Assembly (NCBI GenBank): GCA_002440065.1
Contig: DJRK01000039.1
Span: forward strand, 6,105 to 13,044
Direction of reading: 5' to 3'
Length of the DNA: 6,940 bases
From: Atopobium sp. UBA6362
GTDB taxonomy: Bacteria; Actinomycetota; Coriobacteriia; Coriobacteriales; Atopobiaceae
Position numbers and translations under genes: made by a program. Shown here piece after piece: positions 1-5,497 of this stretch; the first letter of the stretch is position 1, and every line of letters starts with the position of its first letter. Below the pieces are notes generated by a model that ran no database searches, had not been told where the DNA came from, and saw only the letters and a list, made by a program, of their open reading frames with translations.

Positions 1-179
1 CGACGGCGCGTGGTCTGGGCAACGGGACTCGTGATGGCGATCTTCTCGCCCATGCAGGCATTGAGGAGCGTTGACTTGCCGGCGTTGGGCCTACCCACGA
101 GGGCCACGAAGCCGCTGTGGAAGACGGGCTCCTCCGGCGCGTCCTTCTGCTCGGTCTTGTCGGCGTACTTATCGGACAT
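1..179 (-). CDS. era: GTPase Era, N-terminal part (cut by the window edge)
   Basis: Era is a membrane-associated GTPase that binds the 3' end of 16S rRNA and acts in 30S subunit assembly. Only the first 59 residues are present; the gene runs off the left edge. After a charged, variable N-terminus of about 20 residues, the sequence FVALVGRPNAGKSTLLNA gives the G1/P-loop at residues 29-36, with the GRPNAGKS form typical of Era and related GTPases. The following segment ends in SPVAQTTRR, matching the Era switch I stretch (usually S-x-K-P-Q-T-T-R). The ATG at 179 is preceded by AAAGGAG at 184-190, four bases upstream. It is the last gene visible of the phoH-ybeY-dgkA-era series, which fits the known functional link between YbeY and Era in rRNA processing. 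It is separated from dgkA by 75 bp, so it may also have its own promoter. Assignment is firm despite the truncation, because the P-loop, the switch region and the context agree. Confidence 0.93.
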   Translation of the reverse strand, partial: MSDKYADKTEQKDAPEEPVFHSGFVALVGRPNAGKSTLLNACMGEKIAITSPVAQTTRR

Positions 180-189
180 GGTTCTCCTT

Positions 190-218
190 TTTATAATTAA
201 TTGGTACAAGCGTTGCAA
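190..218 (-). promoter_or_regulatory. Candidate sigma-70-type promoter for era
   Basis: Read on the minus strand, TTGCAA (213-218) lies exactly 17 bp before TATAAA (190-195), which is 4/6 and 5/6 matches to the -35 and -10 consensus. The -10 box abuts the Shine-Dalgarno sequence of era (184-190). Transcription from it would therefore start in or after the ribosome site and give an almost leaderless mRNA. Read-through from phoH-ybeY-dgkA is the alternative source of era mRNA. Confidence 0.35.
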
Positions 219-254
219 TAAGCTAAGAGGACATATAACCCACGAAAAGAGAGG

Positions 255-644
255 CTAAAGGACCCCGATCCTGCACAAGAGCGCGTGCCCATAGATCACG
301 ACTCCAGCGATGCCCACAAGAAACGAGAGGACCCACACCGCAGCCGCCGCGATGTCCTTCGCGTGCCCCGCGAGCGGGTGGAACTCCGGGCTCACCAGGT
401 CGACGACGGTCTCGATAGCCGTGTTCAGGAGCTCCGCGCACAGCACCGCCCCACAGCAAAGAAGGACGACGGCCCACTCGACCGCGCTTATCTGAAGCAA
501 GAAGCCCATCACCACGGCGAACGCGCCGCCACAGAGCATGACCTTGATGTTCCTCTCGGTACGAACGGCAAAGCGAAAACCCTGGAGCGCGAAGCCGAAG
601 CTTTTGCGGAAGCTCGGGTGGTCGCTCTTGGACCCCGGGATCAC
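255..644 (-). CDS. dgkA: Undecaprenol kinase / diacylglycerol kinase family membrane protein
   Basis: A small integral membrane kinase of the prokaryotic DgkA family. Gram-positive members mainly phosphorylate undecaprenol, feeding the lipid carrier pool for cell-wall synthesis; the true substrate here is inferred, not visible. The 129-residue length is normal. Visible are an amphipathic N-terminal stretch (about 11-30) and three hydrophobic segments at about 34-52, 57-84 and 98-118. The family signature ELLNTAIETVVDL (71-83) contains the glutamate equivalent to E. coli Glu69 (E71), plus N74, E78 and D82. It is followed by PLAGHAKDIAAAAV (90-103). E30 and N32 fit the other active-site positions. 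The start is a GTG at 644 that overlaps the ybeY stop codon as GTGA (641-644), with a weak GAGG upstream, so translation is probably coupled to ybeY. It lies between ybeY and era, an arrangement common in Firmicutes. Confidence 0.93.
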   Translation of the reverse strand: MIPGSKSDHPSFRKSFGFALQGFRFAVRTERNIKVMLCGGAFAVVMGFLLQISAVEWAVVLLCCGAVLCAELLNTAIETVVDLVSPEFHPLAGHAKDIAAAAVWVLSFLVGIAGVVIYGHALLCRIGVL

Positions 645-1162
645 TGGTCGTCCTCGGTACGATGGCGGGTAATCACAACATGGCCCAGCGTGCCGTCGGT
701 CTCGACCTCTGCAAGGATACGGTCCTCGAGGTTCTCCATCTCGATGGCCGCCTCCTCGTCAAGGTGGTCGTAACCCAGGAGGTGGAGCGTGCCGTGCACG
801 AGCAGGAGCCGCACCTCGTCAGCGAACGTCGTGCCGAACTTCTGGGCCTGGGCAGCAATATAGGCGGGCGCAAGCACGATGTCTCCCAGCTCACATGGCT
901 CGCCGGGAGCGAGGTCCGGGTCGTCGGGGCGCTCACACTCGAGGCTTATGACATCGGTCGCGCGGTCGACTTCGCGCCACTCCTCGTTGAGGCGCTGGAT
1001 CTCCGCATCATTCACGATAGAAACGGAGACCATGCAGGGACGATCGACCGCTTCGTGGGCGAGCACGGAATCGATGAGCCCCGCTACCTGAGAATCGCTC
1101 AAGGGGAAATCGAGCGACTCCTCGTTGGAAATGTCGTACTCGTTTGCGGCTTCCTTGATCAC
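641..1162 (-). CDS. ybeY: Endoribonuclease YbeY (rRNA maturation factor)
   Basis: YbeY is a zinc-dependent endoribonuclease needed for 16S rRNA 3'-end maturation and 70S ribosome quality control; it works together with Era. The 173-residue protein carries the diagnostic metal site VHGTLHLLGYDH (122-133), with zinc-ligand histidines H123, H127 and H133. Upstream, RATDVISLECE (67-77) corresponds to the family's P-T-D-V-L-S-F segment, and ELGDIVLAP (91-99) to L-G-D-I-x-I. A hydrophilic C-terminal tail of about 20 residues after the last conserved helix is not part of the core. The start is GTG at 1162, overlapping the phoH stop as GTGA (1159-1162). It is supported by a good AAAGGAG at 1168-1174, five bases away. 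The overlap with phoH and with dgkA (641-644) indicates translational coupling within one operon. Confidence 0.96.
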   Translation of the reverse strand: MIKEAANEYDISNEESLDFPLSDSQVAGLIDSVLAHEAVDRPCMVSVSIVNDAEIQRLNEEWREVDRATDVISLECERPDDPDLAPGEPCELGDIVLAPAYIAAQAQKFGTTFADEVRLLLVHGTLHLLGYDHLDEEAAIEMENLEDRILAEVETDGTLGHVVITRHRTEDDQ

Positions 1163-2148
1163 GAAAGCTCCTTTCTATCGGGACCGCCAGCGATCGCGCC
1201 CGAGGAGGAAGCCGCATTGTACGCGTCCACAATCCGGGCAACGAGCGAGTGGCGAACGATGTCGTTCCTGTCGAGGTCGACGAAGTTGATGTCGTCGACG
1301 CCCGCAAGCACCTGACGGGCATGGTCCAGACCGGAAGCGCCGCGCAGGTCCTTCTGAGAGGCATCGCCCGTGACGACAAACTTGGAGTTGAAGCCTAGGC
1401 GCGTGAGGAACATCTTCATCTGCTCGGGCGTGGTGTTCTGAGCCTCGTCGAGGATGACGAAGGCGTCGTTCATGGTGCGCCCGCGCATGTAAGCAAGCGG
1501 GGCAATCTCAATAACGCCCTGCTCAATAAGGGAGTTTCCCCGCTCCATATCGGTCATGTCGAACAACGCGTCGTAAAGAGGCCGCACATAGGGATCGAGC
1601 TTCTCCTGGAGCGTGCCGGGCAGGTAGCCAAGCGACTCCCCCGCCTCGACAACCGGACGGGCGAGAACGATCCTGCCGACTTCCTTGCGCTTAAGGGCGG
1701 CAACTGCCATGGCCATGGCGAGATAGGTCTTGCCTGTGCCGGCCGGCCCTACGCCAAAAGTAATGGTATTACGCCTAATAGACTCGACGTAGCGCTGCTG
1801 ACCGGCGGTCTTGGGGCGAATGGCCCGCCCGCGATAGGTCAGGAGCACGTCTTCTGAAAGATGGTTCAAGCCGGATGCACCGTGACGAACCTGGTCGATG
1901 ATAAGGTCGACGTCGGTAGGTTGGACTTCTCGGCCGGACTCAACCATCCGAATGAGCCGCGAGAAGACCGTGGTCGCGACCTCGACTTCCTCGGGAGCAC
2001 CGGTGAGACTGACCTGATTGCCGCGCACGGCGACCATAGTGGAGTCAAAAGCCGCCTCAATACGCCTGAGGACGGCATCGGTCGGCCCCATGAGGTCGCT
2101 CGGATCGATCGAATCGGGAATGCTGAGCCGCACATGAGTTGGTTCCAT
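1159..2148 (-). CDS. phoH: PhoH-family P-loop ATPase
   Basis: A cytoplasmic PhoH-like ATPase (PhoH/PhoL type), a family linked to RNA metabolism; its exact biochemical role is not settled, though it is very often encoded next to ybeY. The 329 residues are of typical length. Residues about 5-75 resemble the N-terminal KH-like portion. The ATPase core has Walker A GPAGTGKT (134-141), the family motif LARPVVEAGESLGYLPG (162-178), Walker B VILDEAQN (231-238) and the sensor-like VVTGDASQKDL (258-268). The ATG at 2148 is preceded by GGAGGA (2151-2156), very close to the start. This is the first gene of the operon phoH-ybeY-dgkA-era. Its upstream region is shared divergently with a ribbon-helix-helix gene and contains a leader hairpin. 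A polar tail rich in Ser/Ala/Gly closes the protein. Confidence 0.96.
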   Translation of the reverse strand: MEPTHVRLSIPDSIDPSDLMGPTDAVLRRIEAAFDSTMVAVRGNQVSLTGAPEEVEVATTVFSRLIRMVESGREVQPTDVDLIIDQVRHGASGLNHLSEDVLLTYRGRAIRPKTAGQQRYVESIRRNTITFGVGPAGTGKTYLAMAMAVAALKRKEVGRIVLARPVVEAGESLGYLPGTLQEKLDPYVRPLYDALFDMTDMERGNSLIEQGVIEIAPLAYMRGRTMNDAFVILDEAQNTTPEQMKMFLTRLGFNSKFVVTGDASQKDLRGASGLDHARQVLAGVDDINFVDLDRNDIVRHSLVARIVDAYNAASSSGAIAGGPDRKELS

Positions 2149-2171
2149 GGTCCTCCAGAGATGTTTCGTCC

Positions 2172-2189
2172 CGCGGGGCCTAGCCCGCG
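2172..2189 (-). promoter_or_regulatory. Hairpin in the phoH leader
   Basis: A perfect 6-bp GC-only stem (CGCGGG at 2172-2177 pairing with CCCGCG at 2184-2189) with a 6-nt loop lies 15 bases upstream of the phoH Shine-Dalgarno site. In the phoH transcript it is followed by GACGAAAC, with no U-run, so it is not an intrinsic terminator in that direction. Read on the plus strand it is followed by a T-rich stretch (2190-2205), but no plus-strand gene ends here. Its function is unknown; an effect on mRNA stability or ribosome access is possible. Confidence 0.5.
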
Positions 2190-2200
2190 TATTTCTTTCT

Positions 2201-2229
2201 ATTCTACCTCGACACCATCCTGCAAGGAC
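2201..2229 (-). promoter_or_regulatory. Weak candidate promoter for the phoH operon
   Basis: TAGAAT at 2201-2206 (minus strand) is a 5/6 match to the -10 box and would give a leader of about 45 nt containing the hairpin at 2172-2189. The -35 region is poor: GTCCTT at 2224-2229 has the right 17-bp spacing, while the better TTGCAG (2220-2225) is only 13 bp away. Some promoter must lie in this divergent gap, but this particular call is tentative. Confidence 0.3.
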
Positions 2230-2283
2230 TTCTCAGCGCACTTACGCCAGATAAGCCTGGATTCCCATCGAATGCCGATGCAA

Positions 2284-2343
2284 CTTTGTGCAAGGGTTGA
2301 CGCAAGCTAAGCGCATGGTAACCTGATTAAGAGTTGCACAAAG
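2284..2343. repeat. Spaced 10-bp inverted repeat, candidate operator
   Basis: CTTTGTGCAA (2284-2293) recurs as its exact reverse complement TTGCACAAAG (2334-2343), 40 bp apart. Each arm contains an 8-bp near-palindrome of the form TTG-NN-CAA. A related TTGACGCAA lies at 2297-2305. The right arm falls inside the spacer of the candidate promoter of the ribbon-helix-helix gene, the classic place for a repressor site. The repeat is seen directly; the operator role is inferred. Confidence 0.5.
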
Positions 2344-2355
2344 AGGTGCTGTAAT
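2327..2355 (+). promoter_or_regulatory. Candidate extended -10 promoter for the ribbon-helix-helix gene
   Basis: TTAAGA (2327-2332, 4/6 to -35) lies 17 bp before TGTAAT (2350-2355, 5/6 to -10). The -10 is extended by TGC immediately upstream (2347-2349). Predicted transcription would begin near 2362 and give a leader of about 40 nt. TTGACG at 2297-2302 is a better -35 by itself but has only TAACCT at a 16-bp distance. Confidence 0.4.
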
Positions 2356-2402
2356 TCCACTATATACAGCCAGGTACTGATGTGTTTCCGAAAGAGGCGT
2401 AA

Positions 2403-2810
2403 ATGTCCACCAAACAATACAACCCCGAGGGGCGCCATCGCATGGCCTTCTGGCTTTCGGACGATGAACACGAGAAGCTCCGCAAGATCGCAGAGGCAAA
2501 CGGGGTCACTATGTCGGCGCAGATCGCCAACTGGATCGCTGCCTTCTCCGAGAAGAACGGGCGACTGACAGAAGCCGGCGTACAGAGTTGCTGCAGTCCC
2601 AAGGTCGCCGAAGCAGTGACGGCTGCCGAATCCCTTGACCTCGTCTCGACCGTCATCGATGGCGTATACAACAAGTACTTCTCCGATGGGAAGGCTTTTG
2701 CCCAACAAGGAAAGAGCGAGCCGGAAAAGCCAAAATCGAAGCCTCGCAAGAAGCGTAAAAAGACGACCGTCGAAGCCGTGAACGAGCTCCAGATGGCACT
2801 GAACTTTTAA
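2403..2810 (+). CDS. Small protein with ribbon-helix-helix-like N-terminus
   Basis: I do not recognise this 135-residue protein as a named family. Its N-terminal part has the pattern of an Arc/MetJ/CopG-type ribbon-helix-helix DNA-binding fold. A short beta-like strand RHRMAFWLS (11-19) is followed by a helix over about 20-33 and, after the turn ANGVT, a second helix MSAQIANWIAAF (37-48). MobC-like relaxosome proteins have a similar layout. Residues 60-95 form a second helical region, and 104-120 are a strongly basic linker full of Lys/Arg/Pro. A short C-terminal helix ends in ALNF. The ATG at 2403 has a modest AGAGG about five bases upstream. It is the only plus-strand gene, divergent from phoH and convergent with mtaB. 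Inferred role: a transcription factor or nucleoid-type DNA binder, perhaps acting on its own promoter. By eye it is somewhat less GC-rich than its neighbours, which may mean later acquisition. No mobilisation genes are nearby, which argues against a working MobC. Confidence 0.8.
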   Translation: MSTKQYNPEGRHRMAFWLSDDEHEKLRKIAEANGVTMSAQIANWIAAFSEKNGRLTEAGVQSCCSPKVAEAVTAAESLDLVSTVIDGVYNKYFSDGKAFAQQGKSEPEKPKSKPRKKRKKTTVEAVNELQMALNF

Positions 2811-2817
2811 CTGAACT

Positions 2818-2889
2818 CAAGACGTATCGCAATACGAAGCGCCCCTATGAGAAACCCCTCCCAGGGAGTCCCATACGGGCGCCGTCTTG
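2818..2889. terminator. Cloverleaf-like inverted-repeat element between convergent genes
   Basis: Four nested or adjacent stems fill the gap between the two converging genes. The outer stem is CAAGACG (2818-2824) with CGTCTTG (2883-2889). The small hairpin is CGTAT (2823-2827) with ATACG (2832-2836), which shares two bases with the outer stem. The main stem is GCGCCC (2839-2844) with GGGCGC (2877-2882), continued after one C-C mismatch by TATG/CATA (2846-2849/2872-2875). The apical hairpin is CTCC/GGAG (2858-2861/2865-2868). The location suggests a bidirectional terminator. Neither side has a strong T-run, only TCTTGTAATAAT on the plus side, so termination efficiency is uncertain. Confidence 0.5.
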
Positions 2890-2902
2890 TAATAATAGGG
2901 TC

Positions 2903-4171
2903 CTAACCTAATTGCTCCGCCACTAAGGTGCCGTCGTCTCGCACGCCTGTATGGCGCACACGAATAAACGAGTCTACAGGGACACCAGGGTCCACCTGCA
3001 CATCAAAGAGCCCGCCGTCGACGCCTCGCCCAGGATACTGCACAACGACCAAGCCTTCCGTACCCACCAGCCGAGCAGCTTCTTCATGCCTCAGCTCTCG
3101 GGCAAGTTTGCGTGCTCGGGCCGCACGTTCAGCCATGACCTGGGGGTCTACCTGATCCGAATACTCGGCCGCCGGCGTTCCGGGACGCCGAGAATAACGG
3201 AACACGTGCATTCTCGAGAACCGCATTTCTTTGCAGAATGCGAGCGACTCTTCAAAGTCCTCATCGGTCTCCCCAGGAAAGCCCACGATAAGGTCGGTTC
3301 CTAGCGACAGGTGAGGAAGGGCGGCCCGAGCAGCCTGAACATTCGCACGGAATAAATCGGTGCGATACACACGGTGCATGCGCTCAAGCGTGCGGTCGCA
3401 GCCAGATTGGAGGCACATGTGAAGGAAGGGGGCAACGCGCTCTCCAGCCTTCGCCATCGCGTCTACCAGGTCCGCATTTACATCGGGTGGCTCAATCGAT
3501 GAGATACGCAACCGGTCGACCTCAGTCTCGCGAAGGAGAAGCTCCAGAAGACCGGGCAGCCTAAGCTCGTCTCGGCCATCGCTCCACCGGTAATCCCCCA
3601 GATTGATGCCGGTAAGAACGACCTCCTTCGCGCCGCGGGACATTGCGGCACGAACCCCGGAAAGAGCCTCGTCCGGCGAGAAGGACCGCGCCTTCCCGCG
3701 CGCCTTCCAAATGATGCAATACGTGCAGCGGTTATCGCACCCGTCCTGCACTTGGACCCCGGGACGGGTCCTGCCCGTCGGGGTGACCTTGCCATTGTCT
3801 TCTTGACAGCCCAGCATAATAGAAAGATGGTTCACCTCGGCGTCGGACACGATGGCCGAGGCGACTCTCCGCTTGTCGGCAACGACGCGAACGTTCGGTG
3901 CGAGCGCCGCAAGCTCATCGGCAAAGAGGCTCGCGACGCAGCCCGTCGCGACCACCACCGGGGATTGCGGCCTCAAGGCAGCATGGCGAATCGCCTTGCG
4001 TGTCTTCGCCTCCGCCTCGCCGGTCACGGCGCACGTATTGATCACGATGTAGGAAGCCTCGTCCTCACCCACGAGCTCGAAACCAGCCGCCTCCAAATCA
4101 CAGGCCATGGCATCGAGCTCCACGCGATTCACGCGGCAGCCAAGGTTAACGAGCGCGGCGGTGCGCCTCAC
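2903..4171 (-). CDS. mtaB: tRNA (N6-threonylcarbamoyladenosine-37) methylthiotransferase, MtaB type
   Basis: A radical-SAM methylthiotransferase of the MiaB/MtaB/RimO family that would convert t6A37 to ms2t6A in ANN-decoding tRNAs. In the 422-residue form chosen here, the UPF0004 domain has its three cluster cysteines at C12 (LGCRVN), C47 (NTCAVT) and C78 (TGCVA). The radical-SAM motif CDNRCTYC supplies C145, C149 and C152. A TRAM-like domain spans about 365-421. The LGCRVN motif and the lack of MiaB-type features favour MtaB. I chose GTG at 4171 because it overlaps the dnaJ stop as GTGA (4168-4171) and puts LGC at residues 10-12, as in known MtaB proteins. An ATG at 4210 would add 13 residues but has no ribosome site. 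Odd points: the usual CIIPxxRG reads CIIWKARG, and the usual LHIPLQSGS reads LHMCLQSGC. It is the last gene of the dnaJ operon. Confidence 0.92.
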   Translation of the reverse strand: MRRTAALVNLGCRVNRVELDAMACDLEAAGFELVGEDEASYIVINTCAVTGEAEAKTRKAIRHAALRPQSPVVVATGCVASLFADELAALAPNVRVVADKRRVASAIVSDAEVNHLSIMLGCQEDNGKVTPTGRTRPGVQVQDGCDNRCTYCIIWKARGKARSFSPDEALSGVRAAMSRGAKEVVLTGINLGDYRWSDGRDELRLPGLLELLLRETEVDRLRISSIEPPDVNADLVDAMAKAGERVAPFLHMCLQSGCDRTLERMHRVYRTDLFRANVQAARAALPHLSLGTDLIVGFPGETDEDFEESLAFCKEMRFSRMHVFRYSRRPGTPAAEYSDQVDPQVMAERAARARKLARELRHEEAARLVGTEGLVVVQYPGRGVDGGLFDVQVDPGVPVDSFIRVRHTGVRDDGTLVAEQLG

Positions 4172-5409
4172 TTGCGCTTGCCCTTGAACGGGTTCTTGGG
4201 CGCATGCCATTTATCGGAGGAAAAATGCTCGGCGACCTCTTCCTCGATCTCGTCCTTGATCTTCTCGGCTTTGCCGGCGATGCCGTCGTCATCCTCATCG
4301 GAGTCCACAGACGAGCCCCCGTCGAGCGAGCGGGCAGCGACGATGGCGCCGATCTCCAGAAGCTGCTTCTGCGTGAGGTCCGTGGGAGTCTCGACCTGGA
4401 CAACCGCCACAAGGTTGCCGCGCGCGATCATGCCCATCCGCGGCATGCCACGGCGCTCGACGGTGACCTGCTGGCCAAACTGACACCCAGCCGGCACATC
4501 GATCGTCACGTGCTCGCCTTCCATGATGCCGTCGATCGTGACCGTCGTGCCAAGAATAGCCTGGAGCGAGTCGACTTTCACGGTGCAGTAAAGGTCGTCT
4601 CCCTGACGCTCGAAGCGCTCGGAATCCTTGACCTCAACGTTGACCACAAGGTTGCCGGCAACGTCGCCGCGCAGCCCGGCCTCGCCCTTGCCCTCGACGG
4701 TCAGGGTCTGCCCGGAGTGAATGCCGGCCGGGATCTTGACCTCGACCTTCTCACGGGACGGTGTGCGACCCTGCCCCTCGCACGTTTCGCAGGGGTGGTC
4801 GATGACCTTGCCGGTGCCGCGGCACTCGGGGCAGGTGGTCTGGGTCTGCATCTGGCCGAAGATGGTCCGCTGAACCTCGACGACGCGACCGGAGCCATGG
4901 CAGCGCGTACAGGTCGTCATATGGCCGCCGTCCGCGGCACCGGTGCCGTTGCAGTCGTCACAGGGAGCGAGGCGCTCGTACGAGAGCGTCTTCGTGCAGC
5001 CCGCGGCCGCCTCCTCAAGCGTAATCTGAAGGTGAATCCCCATATCGCGACCACGTGTGCGGGCCTGCTGTCCACCCCGTTGACCGGCGCCGCCGCCGAA
5101 GAACGAGTCGAAGATGTCGCCGAAGCCGAACCCGCCGCCGCCAAAGATGTCCGAGACATCCACGTAGTCGGAGCCGAATCCCGACGGACCGTTCGGGTCG
5201 CCGTAGCGGTCGTAGTTCGCGCGTTTCTGGTCATCCGAAAGGACCGAGTAGGCCTCGTTGACCTCCTTGAACTTCTCCTCGGCATCGGGCTCGTTGGAGA
5301 CGTCGGGGTGAAGCTTGCGGGCGAGCTTCAGAAAAGCGCGCTTGATCGTCTTCGCATCGGCGTCCTTGGATACGCCCAATACCTCGTAGTAATTCTTGCT
5401 CGGTTCCAC
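4168..5409 (-). CDS. dnaJ: Chaperone DnaJ (Hsp40)
   Basis: A cytoplasmic Hsp70 co-chaperone that delivers unfolded clients to DnaK and stimulates its ATPase. It has the full type-I layout in its 413-residue form. A J domain (about 4-69) carries HPD at 34-36, and a Gly/Phe-rich linker spans about 72-113. Four CxxCxGxG zinc-binding repeats have cysteine pairs at 150/153, 167/170, 193/196 and 207/210. The two client-binding domains follow, to about 345. An unusual tail follows (about 362-413), first very acidic (DSDEDDD), then helical and Glu-rich, then basic (NPFKGKRK). I preferred GTG at 5409, which has GGAG (5420-5423) about ten bases upstream. A TTG at 5418 would sit directly against that ribosome site. 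The gene lies downstream of a second J-protein gene and overlaps mtaB by GTGA. No CIRCE repeat is visible near it. Confidence 0.95.
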   Translation of the reverse strand: MEPSKNYYEVLGVSKDADAKTIKRAFLKLARKLHPDVSNEPDAEEKFKEVNEAYSVLSDDQKRANYDRYGDPNGPSGFGSDYVDVSDIFGGGGFGFGDIFDSFFGGGAGQRGGQQARTRGRDMGIHLQITLEEAAAGCTKTLSYERLAPCDDCNGTGAADGGHMTTCTRCHGSGRVVEVQRTIFGQMQTQTTCPECRGTGKVIDHPCETCEGQGRTPSREKVEVKIPAGIHSGQTLTVEGKGEAGLRGDVAGNLVVNVEVKDSERFERQGDDLYCTVKVDSLQAILGTTVTIDGIMEGEHVTIDVPAGCQFGQQVTVERRGMPRMGMIARGNLVAVVQVETPTDLTQKQLLEIGAIVAARSLDGGSSVDSDEDDDGIAGKAEKIKDEIEEEVAEHFSSDKWHAPKNPFKGKRK

Positions 5410-5458
5410 TCTGCTCAATCTCCAAACACAGCCAACAAATACCGTCTAGAACTCATAG

Positions 5459-5482
5459 GTTGCGCGCCTCAGGGCCCGCAAC
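5459..5482 (-). promoter_or_regulatory. Hairpin between the two dnaJ genes
   Basis: GTTGCG (5459-5464) pairs with CGCAAC (5477-5482). After a single mismatch, GCC (5466-5468) pairs with GGC (5473-5475) around a 4-nt loop. In the transcript the stem begins 15 nt after the stop codon of the upstream J-protein gene. It is followed by CTATGAGTTC, with no U-run, so it is not a clear terminator. It could stabilise the upstream message or act as a processing site that sets different levels of the two chaperones. Confidence 0.45.
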
Positions 5483-5497
5483 GATCGCCGATGCCGC

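Noticed and set aside
662..1315. A 217-codon plus-strand open frame opposite ybeY and the end of phoH
   Set aside because: It is an antisense shadow of two well-identified genes, spans their junction, and has no domain or ribosome-site support.
2307..2749. Two minus-strand open frames of about 130 codons opposite the ribbon-helix-helix gene
   Set aside because: The plus-strand frame has a ribosome site, a coherent fold pattern and a promoter. The minus-strand translations show no recognisable domain.
2815..2821. ACTCAAG, half of a HAIR (HspR) operator
   Set aside because: The inverted partner CTTGAGT at the required spacing is absent, and the site is downstream of genes rather than upstream of a chaperone gene.
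2818..2889. Possible tRNA, since the element is 72 nt with a 7-bp closing stem
   Set aside because: There is no T-loop GTTC motif, no sensible D arm or anticodon arm of 5 bp plus 7 nt, and no CCA-adjacent discriminator layout. Arm sizes do not fit a tRNA.
4172..4210. The ATG at 4210 as the start of mtaB
   Set aside because: It has no Shine-Dalgarno sequence (the upstream bases read CCTCCGATAA), lies 40 bp inside dnaJ, and adds 13 residues not expected before the LGCRVN motif. The GTG at 4171 fits better.
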